DNA of 64,000 nt from Diploptera punctata (taxonomy: Eukaryota; Arthropoda; Insecta; Blattodea; Blaberidae): contig JASPKZ010007796.1 of assembly GCA_030220185.1 (NCBI GenBank), forward strand, positions 868,001 to 932,000, read 5' to 3'. Position 1 is the first letter of the stretch. Each line of letters opens with the position of its first letter. Both the position numbers and the translations under genes were made by a program. This document shows, piece by piece, positions 20,691 through 30,658 of this stretch. The notes beneath the pieces were generated by a model that searched no databases, was not told where the DNA came from, and was given only the letters and a program-made list of their open reading frames with translations.

Positions 20691-21476
20691 ATGTTATAGC
20701 AATATTTAGCTTTATTGACTCCGATAGAAATGAATAGCATGTCTAAAGAATTATAGAATGTGGGAATGATATCTTTAAAAAATCTCAAACGTTGAAGTTA
20801 GTTTTGTGATACGACAATTAGCCTCGAAAGCAGAAATTGGGTAAAGTTATACCGATGAAACATCTTTATTTTTTTACTTTATTTTTTTAGTCTCGTATTT
20901 GTACTTCCACATACACGGTATTTTTTAATATTATTTTACCCTTTAACATTGGTTTATCCATTTTTTGCCTCTTTCCATTTATTTTTTTCCACGTCTCCAT
21001 TATTACTTTCCTTGTGATGTTCCTTTTTTTTCTTTTGCCTAGGTTTTTGTATTACTTTCTTTTCCTGCTCTTTGGTTTGTATTGTTTCTTTTTTATTTTT
21101 TGTTGCCTTGCTTTTTATTCTTTGTGTTGCTTTGTGTGTCTCATTTTTCTCGGTTTGTGTGGAATCAGTTAGGAGGGAATGTGAGTATACTGAAGTCAAG
21201 GAGGTGATTCCCCATGATGGCCAAGCCACACGCAACACTGGGCGGGCAGCCACAATTACACAAGTCATTATCACGGAGTATTATTATCGATCCAAACAAC
21301 TGCAAGCAAGAACCCGCAGTACTGAAGAATACACAGGCCTGTCTAATGGATTACATTAGATTACATACATAGCATACATATTGTAATGGCTGCATTTCTA
21401 CCTACGGCATTTTACTAGATCATTACCTAGAATACATGATGATAAGTTATACAATGTTTGATATCATCTTTATATA
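20691..21476. other. Unassigned spacer with a lysine-rich minus-strand frame
   Basis: The frame at 20954-21274 (106 codons) reads ITSLTSVYSHSLLTDSTQ followed by a Lys/Glu-rich stretch. I do not recognise it. The bias follows the T-rich plus strand, and no start context or partner exon is visible. Confidence 0.35.
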
Positions 21477-21730
21477 TAAAAATGGATATCTGTGAGTCTG
21501 ACCTTTATGGGCTCAAAAACTACTTTACCGATTTGAATGAGGTTTTACAACCTTTAGATATTTTTTTTGGGATAATTAACGTATTAGCTAATGTGATATG
21601 ATAATGGAATTTATTGCCTTCTTTTCAAAAGAAAGAAAATACGTATGCATTTACATTGCCCACGAGCCTGCTTGACCGTACGTGCATTATTTTCCATTAA
21701 TTAGAAAAAATAAATAAAAGTGATCATAAT
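21477..21730 (+). mobile_element. Probable Helitron 5'-terminal fragment
   Basis: Starts after A with TCTTTATATATAAAAATGG and continues with a Helitron-type leader (AAAAACTACTTTACCGATTT). Canonical Helitrons begin with TC after a host A. No 3' end is found. Confidence 0.45.
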
Positions 21731-21787
21731 ATAAACAAATACCTATATGGATATACACCAGTATCAAAACAATGAATATATATAGTG

Positions 21788-21814
21788 CCTATATATATAT
21801 ATATATATATATAT
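21788..21814. repeat. (TA)n microsatellite
   Basis: Pure TA run at the left edge of the palindromic tRNA-like element. Confidence 0.9.
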
Positions 21815-21874
21815 GTTATAATTAAATGTTTAACATTGAGCAATGCAAGCTTAATATGATATAAGAAAAATAAA

Positions 21875-21944
21875 TGCCTGGACGGGATTCGAACCCGGAT
21901 ATCTGAGTCTGTACCTCAGCGTGATATCCATTACACTACCAGGC
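21875..21944 (-). tRNA. tRNA-like sequence, anticodon loop GTACAGA (probably not a functional tRNA)
   Basis: The 70-nt minus-strand sequence folds as a cloverleaf. The acceptor is GCCTGG with CCAGGC (six pairs, seventh mismatched), the A box TAGTGTAATGG, the anticodon stem CTGAG/CTCAG, and the T-arm CGGGTTCGAATCCCG. The implied anticodon ACA is unusual for a eukaryotic tRNA. Together with its location inside a dispersed palindrome, that favours a tRNA-derived repeat. Confidence 0.6.
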
Positions 21945-22315
21945 GAATCCAATTCAAACACTTATTTTTCTTATATATGTATTATACTCTCCATTATTAC
22001 TAGATGTCGCGAGAACTTCACTGCCATCTAGTAGCTGACTATAACAAGTAAGCAAATTAAAGAGAATATTTTTACCTTATAGCAGTGACGCTTTATCGAT
22101 GTTATAATTAAATGTTTAACATTGAGCAGTGCAAGCTTATTATTAATTATAACATCTATAAAGCGTCACTGCTACAAGCTAAAAATATTCTCTTTAATTT
22201 GCTTACTTGTTATAGTCAGCTACTAGATGGCAGTGAAGACCGAGTTCTCCCGACATCCAGTAATAATGGAGAATATAATACATATATAAGAAAAATAAGT
22301 GTTTTAATTGGATTC

Positions 22316-22385
22316 GCCTGGTAGTGTAATGGATATCACGCTGAGGTACAGACTCAGAGATCCGGGTTCGAATCCCGTCCAGGCA
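22316..22385 (+). tRNA. tRNA-like sequence, inverted partner
   Basis: Inverse copy of 21875-21944 with the same stems, A box and B box (GGTTCGAATCC). It is followed by TTTATTTTTCTT, where a T run could stop Pol III. Confidence 0.6.
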
Positions 22386-22419
22386 TTTATTTTTCTTATC
22401 ATACCATATATATATATTT

Positions 22420-22625
22420 TTTTTTGTTTACTTGTTATAGTAGCTACTAGATGGCAGTGGAGACCGAGTTCCCGCTACATCTGGTAATAATAGAGAATAT
22501 GTATAAGAAAAGTGAATGTTTGTTCTGGATTGGCCAGGTAGCATAAGTGGCAGCGCACTGAGATATCAACTCAGAGGTCCGGGTTCAAATCCTGTCCAGG
22601 CATTTATTTTTTCTTATCATGTCAT
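22420..22625 (+). repeat. Third, diverged half-unit of the palindromic element
   Basis: GCTACTAGATGGCAGTGG, a TAAGAAAAGTGAATG segment and a tRNA-like unit followed by TTATTTTTTCTTATCATG repeat the half-unit layout in direct orientation to the right arm. Confidence 0.7.
22533..22602 (+). tRNA. Diverged tRNA-like sequence
   Basis: GCCAGGTAGCATAAGTGG head, anticodon stem CTGAG/CTCAG with loop ATATCAA, and B box GGTTCAAATCC. Stem pairs are kept while the loop has changed. Same interpretation as its neighbours. Confidence 0.5.
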
Positions 22626-22920
22626 ATATTTAATATAAATCTATGTCTACACTACACACAAAATACACATCTACACTTTTCCATGAAAATACCATGTATA
22701 TAAATAAATAAATAAATAAATAAAAAAGTCTCATTCTGTACATTAATAATTAAAAAAAATAGCTAGAAAACAAATGAGAAAAAACACACATATATACCTA
22801 CATACACACATACACACGCGCACGCTCATATCCCTCCAACCTATCCGTCCCTGCAGACATCAAATGCACTATCTGGCTATTCAACTTATCAAGACTACTT
22901 TTTATATACCATAATATAAT

Positions 22921-23552
22921 TAGAGAGTATCTGGCGTGCGCTACTACGCCTAAGTACCTGAAATGTGTTTTTATGTTTAGTTGAGTAAGAAAAAGTTAAA
23001 AATAATTATACATTTATATCGTAATTATTTTTAGATATCCTCTGCGGATCACCCGGCTTTGCCCCGGGAATCTACTTTTCCCGATCTTCTTGACACAAAT
23101 GAGCTGAAAGACAAAAAATAGTTATTGAGAGTTATACCCGTAGTGTGCTGCTAAGTTTGTCTAAGAATCTAGTCATCCCGATATTTTGGCATAAATAAGC
23201 TGAAAGATAAAAATTGTTATTATGAGTTATCCGTAAAAAATAAACATATGCTGTCGCGGACTTTTTTGTAGAGTTTTTTGAGATATTCAATTCTGTGTAC
23301 ATTAAATTTTGTGTATATGTTATGGTTTAGGCAGGGTACGAAATTTAAGCATCCAAAAGTCATCAAAAACGCGTTTTCACTACAAAGGGTGATTTTTTAA
23401 TGATGAAGGGGTTGGGTATTACAACTCTCTTATAGTCTAAAACTTTCCCGGGAATCACCTGAACATTTTGCAAAAAGCCCCATTGCAATCGGGTGAACAG
23501 TATGACAGTGCATAAATTACGAATAAACAAGCATTCATTTTTATATAGTAGA
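22921..23552 (-). mobile_element. Non-autonomous Helitron copy
   Basis: On the minus strand it begins A|TCTACTATATAAAAATG at 23552 and ends near 22921 in a region matching the family 3' end, where the CTAG terminus is mutated. Interior landmarks shared with 43936-44745 are ACATATGCTGTCGCGGAC and GTTATGGTTTAGGCAG. No helicase or Rep ORF. Confidence 0.65.
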
Positions 23553-23574
23553 TTACCGTTACGTACTATAGGAC

Positions 23575-23758
23575 CAGAAAAATGCATTGGTGCCCTAATA
23601 AAGACACTTTTTGAACTCTTAAACGGCTTATGCTGCCTAAACCATAACAAATACACCAAATTAATATATGCGGAATTGAATTTCTCAAAAAGTCTAAAAA
23701 AAATTCCGCGATTTCAACTTATGCCCATCTTTTACGGATAACTCACAATAACCATTTT
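23575..23758 (+). mobile_element. Inverted partial Helitron copy
   Basis: The inverse of this segment matches 23215-23400 of the adjacent copy (TTATGGTTTAGGCAGCATAAG and TGTGAGTTATCCGTAAAAG). The two form a head-to-head pair. Confidence 0.6.
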
Positions 23759-23760
23759 TA

Positions 23761-24510
23761 TCATAAGCAATGCCACGAGTGATTTCCAATTTATCTAGAG
23801 AATTTGGAAATCAAGAATGACATTTGTTAGGACTATTTAACGAATAAAATTAAGCTGTTTACTCACAAATCATTATTTAAATATAATTATTTTAAAATAT
23901 TTATATATTTAATGTAAACGGCGATATTTCAAAACAAATGAGAAAGGTTTGTTGTGTTTCATTTGTTCATCACTGCAACCATATCATATTATTTATTTGC
24001 CAAATCGGATCACAGTATTGTAAGAATGCACCCTAATGGAGAAAAAAAAAAATTAAACACATAAAACTATTTATAACCAACATATTAATTAATTTCCGAT
24101 GTCCTTTGATGTAAATATCTCAGTTATGTTTTTCTGGAAAATAAATTCCTGGGAAATAATACGTTTAAGAAAGTGCAAACAGTGGTTTCTTTTTATTTTG
24201 GATTAATCAATTGCTATACTTTTTTTATTATATCTCGCAAGCCGTATCTGGTTACATTGGTGCACTATGTATACAATCTAGGATTCTTACATCTTAATAT
24301 ATAAATTGCTATATTCAACATATTTTTTATAGAGCCAGTCACTGCAAAATAATGCTATGACCTGTTTACAATATAAGGAAGAGCTTCATTTAATATGATA
24401 AATCTAAGTGATAAATATTGGGTGAAACGCGACTGTGATTGGTTGTAAAACAAAATTCATTGAAATGTGATTGGTCACTGACTCCCATTTGGGACATGAG
24501 TTAAATAGTC
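23761..24510 (-). mobile_element. Helentron-like element, copy C
   Basis: Full length: GACTATTTAACTCATG terminus at 24510 (minus), subterminal GTTAAATAGTC, hairpin stem GAAATC/GATTTC and flanks, end at 23761. Interior matches copies B, D and G. Confidence 0.65.
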
Positions 24511-24692
24511 ACAAATGACATTGTCTTAAACACAGGAACTTGAAATGACTTGTATATAGCCTACCATTCGATATGCAAGTGATTCAAGAAAATGGTAAAA
24601 GATATATTAAAATTTCACTTGTAAAGAAACAGAGGTATGTCATTGAGTAGGCCATAGTCGGTGAAGCTAAATTATGCGTTCATCAAATCAGA

Positions 24693-24790
24693 TATCGTGG
24701 CTTAAAACATTAGCTCAGGATAGGGATGTATGGAGAACTTATGTACGCGCGGCTATGAACTTACAGGTTTGATAGAGCCAGTGAATTAGT
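24693..24790 (+). mobile_element. RTE 3' terminus fragment
   Basis: ACATTAGCTCAGGATAGGG to GCGGCTATGAAC and GAGCCAGTGAATTAG is the last 100 bp of the RTE family. Confidence 0.8.
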
Positions 24791-24798
24791 TATTATTA

Positions 24799-24832
<34 letters not shown>
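24791..24832. repeat. (TTA)n microsatellite at an RTE tail
   Basis: TTATTATTA run immediately after the RTE terminus. Confidence 0.85.
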
Positions 24833-24884
24833 GCATTAGTATTACGAAACCACCTTTAGTACAAAAGAACACACGATTACGACT

Positions 24885-25215
24885 TTAAAAGGTTCTTGTA
24901 GGACCAGTATGGTAATAAATCATGGGCAATACGAAGAAGGGATAAATGCCGAATAACAGCAAATGAGATGAGAATAATGGGATAAAACAAATGAGGAAAT
25001 TATGCAAGAGTTGTGTAGAACTCAATCTCCATTAGGCCCATATACAAAACTACCAGAACAACTGGAAAACCCATCTTCAACGAATGCCATCTCAAAAAAT
25101 TCCAAAATCTATGCTTCGTTACTATCCTCAAGGAAAAAAGATCGCTGGAACGTCGAAAAAAACGCTGGATGAAAAATTTTTCTTCGAGGTTGTAACAGGC
25201 GACATGTCTTAATAT
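24885..25215 (+). pseudogene. LINE polymerase C-terminal fragment
   Basis: Frames on the plus strand read CRITANEMRIMG, YKTTRTTGKPIFNECH and KEKRSLERRKKRWMKN. This matches, with frameshifts, the family at 54905-55340 (NYQNNWKAHFQRM...GKRSLGRPKKHWM). Confidence 0.65.
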
Positions 25216-25224
25216 TTGCATGTT

Positions 25225-25267
25225 TTATTATTATTATTATTATTGTTATTATTATTATTATTATTAT
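25225..25267. repeat. (TTA)n microsatellite
   Basis: TTA run with one TTG interruption, lying between two LINE fragments. Confidence 0.85.
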
Positions 25268-25285
25268 AAGTCAATTATATTTTAT

Positions 25286-25595
25286 CATCATCATCGTCCT
25301 TTCAAGTATTAGGCCCAGTGGCCCGTTACGGTCTCCCGCCATCTCCGAAAAGGTCGACCCACAGATCTTCTGCCTCGAGGAATGTAGTGAAGAATTTGTT
25401 TTGGTATTCTGTGACAATCCATGCGCTGAATATGGGCTAGCCAATTGTTTCTATATTCTTGGAGGTATTCAGATATAGGTACGATGTTTAACTCTCTGGC
25501 TATTGTTGAATTTCTTTGGTGGTCTAGAAGGCTATAACCTGTAGTTCGTCGCAGAAATTTCATCTCCGTGGCTGTAATATGACGATCATCCTGAG
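25286..25595 (-). mobile_element. Short LINE insertion with 14-bp target duplication
   Basis: CAATTATATTTTAT at 25272-25285 is repeated at 25596-25609. The insert on the minus strand encodes MKFLRRTTGYSLLDHQRN, YRNNWLAHIQRMDCHRIPK and GRRSVGRPFRRWRE, then ends in an ATGATGATG tail (CATCATCATCG on the plus strand). The frame of about 84 codons is open. 5'-truncated copy of the ATG-tailed LINE family. Confidence 0.9.
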
Positions 25596-25774
25596 CAATT
25601 ATATTTTATAAAAATCAAAATTAAACTAACTCTGTTGCAAATATGAGATCTGATATATTTGACTGAGAAACTGTTGCGAATTCACAACTCTGATATCTAG
25701 AAACTATAAAAAATTAAATAATAAAATATACTCGAATAATTTTAAAATTGTTTTTAATCTTTTTTATTGTTAGG

Positions 25775-26120
25775 AATATTCCACAATACAGTGTTTCTCC
25801 TTCAGCCCAAAGTGATTTGTCGCCAGAGGTTCCTGTCTAAAGCATCTTCTTTCCTCAAATCTCTAGCTTCCATACTTCTCCTCACTCTGTCTAACCCACG
25901 TTATCTACGTCTGCCTCTTCCACTTCTTCCATTAGCTTTCCAATAAAAATCTTCTTTAATTTTCTATCTTCTTCCATTCATACGAGGTGTCCATACCATT
26001 TCAAACGTTTTTCTTCTATTTTTTCTAATATGCTTTTTTTCAACTTGCATAATTTCCCTTATTGTGCTGTTTTTGATTTTATGCCTTCTTTAAATTCTTG
26101 TCGATCGTTTTTTGGTCTTT
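25775..26120 (-). pseudogene. LINE polymerase C-terminal fragment
   Basis: The minus strand reads NSTIREIMQVEKKHIRK, a FEMVWTPRM-like block, and RSMEARDLRKEDALDRNLWR. Same family as 13081-13530. Several frameshifts. Confidence 0.6.
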
Positions 26121-26124
26121 TTAA

Positions 26125-26790
26125 TCATAAGTAATGCATTTGTTAGGACTATTTAACGAATAAAATTAAGCTGTTTACTCATAAATCATTATTTAACTAT
26201 AGTTATTTTAAAATATTTATACATTTAATGTAAACGGCGATGTTTGAAAACAAATGAGAAACGATTGGTACGCTTCACATTTGTTCATCACTGCAACTAG
26301 TTCATATTATTTATTGCCAAAGAATCGGAATATTGTAAGAATGCACCCTAGTGGATAAATTTTGTAACCAACATTAAAGGTATTAATTAATTTCTGATGT
26401 CCTATGAATTAAATATATAATAAAAATATGTAATAAAAATTATATTTTTCTGCAACGTTATTTCTTGGGAAATAATTCGTTTAAGAAAGTGCACACAGTG
26501 GTTTCTTTTTTTTGTGATATAATCAATTGTTACAAATGTTTTTATATTATCGCCCGCAAACACAATGTGTTTACATTCGTGCACTATATATACAATCTGG
26601 TAGCCACATGAGATCACTGAAAAATAATACTATGGCCTATTCAGAATGTTAAAAAGAAGGAGCTCGATTTTAAAGTGATACAATTAAACTGATAATATTG
26701 AGGTGAAAAAGACAGTGAATGGTTGTAAATAAAAAATCATTGAAATGTGATTGGTCATTGACTCCCATTTGGGGCATGAATTAAATAGTC
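26125..26790 (-). mobile_element. Helentron-like element, copy D, with hairpin deleted
   Basis: Matches copies A-C, but the 3' hairpin is reduced: TCATAAGTAATGC joins directly to ATTTGTTAGG. The loss removed almost exactly one hairpin, consistent with deletion between its arms. Confidence 0.65.
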
Positions 26791-27276
26791 ACAGAAAACT
26801 AACATGGGTGTGAAAATGTCATTAGTGAATTAAATGCATTACATGGGCCCAAGGTTTTGTAATTAAGTTGGTTTTATGTTCAGTTTTCAATGCGAATGAG
26901 TGTTAACAGTTTTCATCTGGAATAAGACAATATCTGAACTTGTTAGATGAAATGGCAAAGATTCATTGTCATGTTTACCTGGTTAACTACTGCATATTGG
27001 CATACTCTACATCAGATGGGTAAGATAGCAAGTATTTCCTTAGTTTTTGTGCAGTTTGGAGTAGGAGGGGATAAAATTGATGAAATAACGCGGTACTTGA
27101 TGACAAGTGGAATTCAGTAGCTCTTGAAAGCTGTCAAATGGTTTGCAGTTCCCACTACATATGATCAATGGGTCCCATATAAAACAAGTCATCCTTTCTC
27201 GACTCCAACTTGAAATATTTCCGGTACATAACAACAAATCTTGGGTAGAACTTAAGGCGATCTGGAACGCCTCATA
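26791..27276. other. Unassigned spacer
   Basis: No recognised element. Its right end carries the first copy of the next target duplication. Confidence 0.4.
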
Positions 27277-27290
27277 TTGCTAATGTTAAA

Positions 27291-28202
27291 GATTTATTAA
27301 ACACACTGTGTACATTATAATACAATTACTGAAAGTTATTAACGTCTGCATAGAATTTTAGAGGTGGTATTGTTCACATTTTTGGTCACATAGTTTGCAG
27401 AGGCACTGGTCCGATGCGAGGTGCAATCCTTTTATGGTACATACTCTGTAGTGGAATCCACGTGTGGCGGTCCTCGTGAACACGTGTCTCAGAGAGAAGT
27501 TCGGTTCCTTCCATTCTTTGGTGTTCATCGCTGGGGTCAGGAAGAATCCGCGGTCTATATCCTCTGCTTTTTCTTCTCTCTCTCTCTTATGTGTACTTCG
27601 TAGGCCGGGGTGTGTGGCAGGTTATATTTTAACATTATTTCTCTGATGAAGAAGTCAGTCTTGGTTAGATGGTATATGAGTCGAGAGCTCGTCGACCTTG
27701 AAACCCTAAGTACTCTCCGGAGGTAGGCAATTTTGACCAGTTCCAGTCTTTTCAGATTTGCTATGGTTAACCAAGTCCAGAATGTGGTGATTGCATAGCA
27801 CGCTATTGGTGATATCTTGATGTGAAATAGTCTTATAGCTGTTTCGACTGACAGTTTTTCGACATTTCGAATGTCAAACGTGGCCTTTATTGCTGCCTTG
27901 CACCTTTCCTGGATGTGCTTGGTGAATGGTTTTCCTGTGACTTGAAACGTTAGACTGAGATACTTATAGCAGTTGGCTGATTCTAGTTGAGCATTTCCAT
28001 ACTTGAACTTGTCGTCCCTGTTTACGTTTCCTCCTCGTCTAAATTTCATAATCTTAGTTTTGCTTGTGTTAACTTCTAGTTTGTTCCTGTGCGTCCAGTC
28101 GTGTAGTTTATCCAGGCTAGTCTGAAGAGCTACTTTATTTCTGGATAGGATGACTATATCATCTGCATAGAGGAGGTCCGTGGCTTCCGGTGATGCTACT
28201 TC
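27291..28202 (-). mobile_element. LINE insertion, 912 bp, with 14-bp target duplication
   Basis: TTGCTAATGTTAAA at 27277-27290 recurs at 28203-28216. The insert is a 5'-truncated non-LTR retrotransposon whose frame enters at the active site of the reverse transcriptase. Confidence 0.9.
27360..28202 (-). pseudogene. Non-LTR reverse transcriptase, active-site box to C-terminus
   Basis: The frame enters with TDLLYADDIVILSRNK, so the YADD catalytic box is present. It proceeds through LEVNTSKTKIMKFRRGG and CYKYLSLTFQVTGKP, then RCKAAIKATFDIRN and LKYNLPHTPAYEVHIRERE. A single frameshift in the purine run near 27575-27590 is followed by an open continuation: DIDRGFFLTPAMNTKEWKEP, HVFTRTATRGFHYRVC, and a Cys/His end CLCKLCDQKCEQYH resembling a zinc knuckle. 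Fingers, endonuclease and ORF1 are lost by 5' truncation. Domain order fits Jockey/CR1/R1-type elements. Clade not resolved. Confidence 0.8.
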
Positions 28203-28216
28203 TTGCTAATGTTAAA

Positions 28217-28507
28217 ATGATGCTAATTAAACATCTTAAAATTTTGCTTAAAATTTGTAGTGGATACTTAGGAAATCCATTTGTACATCTTAACACAGAC
28301 CAGAAAACATTTGTCTAAGAATGTAATTATCAACCTTTGCTTGCCAAACCTAGCTTGAAATTTCTCCCACAGAAGCGTTGTGATGTACGAAGGTCGTATA
28401 AATAAAAACTATCTTTTAACTGCATAGAATTAGAAGTTTGGACGTCTCTGCTTGAATAGAGTGGTGTGGAGTCCGGCGCGGATGGCAGGTTGTGAGTGTT
28501 ATCCAAT
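28217..28507. other. Unassigned spacer
   Basis: Nothing recognised. Confidence 0.4.
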
Positions 28508-28622
28508 GCACCAAGTCTAGAGTTGTGAGAAAACCTCACCCAGGAGCCTGTCCCCACCGGGAATCGAACCCGGGCCCACTGCATGACAAGGCAGCACGCT
28601 ACCTCGAGACCACAGCGGTGGA
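28508..28622 (-). mobile_element. SINE-B head fragment
   Basis: Head with B box in reverse (GGGAATCGAACCCGGGCCC) ending CACAGCGGTGGAC. The body and tail are absent. Confidence 0.75.
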
Positions 28623-28712
28623 CGGATAATACCTACCTCGGTTTATTTTTATAGGATGTACTGAGTTTCGTTGTGAAACATCGAAAATTGTGACCGCTAG
28701 AGTGGTTTTTAA

Positions 28713-28962
28713 CATGTTGCACGTATGGGGAATGAAAGACTTGCATGGAAGCTTCTTGTAGGAAAGCCAGAGGGAAAACGCCCAGTTGGTAGACCAAGAA
28801 TGAGGTGGGAGAATAATATTAACTATGATTTGAGGGAAGTAGATTATACAGGGAATGATTGGAAAGCATTAGCTCAGGATAGGGATGTATGGAGAGCTTA
28901 TGTCCGCGCGGCCATGAACCTACGGGTTCGATAGTGCCAGTGAGTAAGTAAGTGAGTAAGTA
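28713..28962 (+). mobile_element. Very short RTE insertion with about 14-bp target duplication
   Basis: AGAGTGGTTTTTAA (28699-28712) and AGAGTGATTTTTAA (28963-28976) differ by one base. The 250-bp insert encodes MGNERLAWKLLVGKPEGKRP and the WENNINYDLREVDYTGND block to the RTE stop, then a GTGAGTAAGTAAGTGAG tail. Confidence 0.85.
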
Positions 28963-28976
28963 AGAGTGATTTTTAA

Positions 28977-30302
28977 ACTTTCACTTCAGGTGTACTCCTA
29001 CACATAATGGTTTTAGAGGGTCCAAAGTGAATCTAAATGATCCAGGGACTCGCTCAAACACACAAACAATTTAATCAAAAACGGTCCAGTAGTTTAGCAG
29101 GAGTTCAGTTGCACCGGCGTAACCACGCTCAATGCTACCAGAAATTGCACCGGCGTATAGGTGCTGGATCAAACCGTTATTGTTGATAACTATTTTGATT
29201 GGAAAGCATAGATTGTTCAAATTGTAACATCTTTGCCCGGGCCCATAGAGGCAAAGAGGAATTCAACTTTCTTTACTCAATTCTCCCAATATGTAATGTT
29301 TACTGACTTATAAAATACAATCGTGGAAGCTTTGGGATAAAGGAACTAACACACGCTTGAGTAAGCTTTTGGAATTTGACTTAGACATCTGACTAATGCT
29401 AACTACTGAATGAATAGGCATAAGTAAAAAAGCACAACTAAAGCTTTTAATGCGAGTCAAAATTTAGTCAGATATGATATAAAGATAAATAAATAAATAT
29501 TTGCTTTACAAAGAAAAGAAATCATAATAGATCATCTATACAAAAAGAAAATATGATATAAATTAACATACATACATACATTATCACTCACTCTAGTCCA
29601 GCCTCGGGTTGGGGGAAATACTGTCCTAGCGTCCCTACCCTGGCTTACTGTACTAAACAAACAAAACCAGCTCTCATGAGCTGCTCTGACCAGACTCCAA
29701 CGGTGACTAAGTAGATGATGATTCGATGTTACGAAACACAGCTATTTATGAGAGTTCACAGGGAGAGGGGGAATGCGCGATAGCACAGGGTGCGCACTAG
29801 GAAAGGGAAGGGATAGATAGGAAAGCATTTGGCACTGTTCATAAAGATGACACTCGAGATGGAGACGCGATGACGTATAGTTTTGCGCAGTAAGACGTAA
29901 TTCCTGTATCGAAATGTCAATTTCGGTACACAGTGATATACACACGTACAGAAGAATTATATAAAGATGTGTAAAATATATGCAATACGGGTCATTGCCT
30001 TGTCAGTAGGGCAGACCTTACACATAGGAGCTTTAATAATGTTGTTCTATAGTATTGACAGATGATTACCGTAGCGGTAGTCCACACATCGTTTCGGCGT
30101 AAATAATCCACACAGATGTATAATATTTCACTATAACTTTATTTGAATCTACACACTATCTGTAGCAATTAATCACAGCATATACTAACAATCAATATGG
30201 ATTGGAAGTTTATCTCTTTCACAATTATTTTACAGTCCTTGAAGAGTCCTCTCACTACAATTTGTTCTCTCTCTTTCAGTTTACCTATCGCTGTCAAAAC
30301 AC
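28977..30302. other. Unassigned spacer, 1.3 kb
   Basis: AT-rich at 29260-29580 and more balanced at 29590-29960. No gene, tRNA or repeat match found. The minus-strand 67-codon frame at 29742-29945 has no motif. Confidence 0.4.
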
Positions 30303-30600
30303 AACTGACGCGCACGCACGCACGCGCGGGCGCACGCAAACGCGCACGCAAACGCACACACGCACACGCACACACGCACACGCGCACGCAAACACACGCA
30401 CACGCACGCAAACACACGCACACGCACGCAAACACGCACACACACGCAAACACGCACACGCGAAAGCAAACACGCACACGCGCAAGCAAACACGCACACG
30501 CGCAAGCAAACACGCACACGCGCAAGCAAACACGCACACGCTAACACACGCTAACACACGCAAAAACACGCACAAACACAAACACACACACACACGGACA
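30303..30600. repeat. (CACACG/CGCACGCAAA)n low-complexity array
   Basis: Alternating purine-pyrimidine CA and CG dinucleotides with a higher-order unit near CACGCGCAAGCAAACACG repeated three or four times at 30470-30545. All long frames here are translated repeat and none is a gene. Such sequence can adopt Z-DNA. Confidence 0.9.
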
Positions 30601-30607
30601 CGGACAC

Positions 30608-30655
<48 letters not shown>
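30608..30655. repeat. (TA)n microsatellite
   Basis: Pure TA run of about 48 bp at the end of the CA-rich array and the start of an inverted repeat arm. Confidence 0.92.

Positions 30656-30658
<3 letters not shown>

Larger units (their letters stand above)
21815..22400. repeat. Large palindromic element with two inverted tRNA-like units
   Basis: The left arm (about 21857-22120) and right arm (about 22130-22395) are inverse copies, centred near 22125. Each arm holds a tRNA-like sequence enclosed by TAAGAAAAATAA and its inverse TTATTTTTCTTA, then a CTAGATGGCAGTGAAG segment. The outer and central parts share ATGTTTAACATTGAGCA. A second copy of the same arrangement is at 39643-40050. Confidence 0.8.

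Noticed and set aside
20954..21274. Lysine-rich 106-codon minus-strand frame
   Set aside because: Composition follows the T-rich complementary strand, and no start context, signal or homology is recognised.
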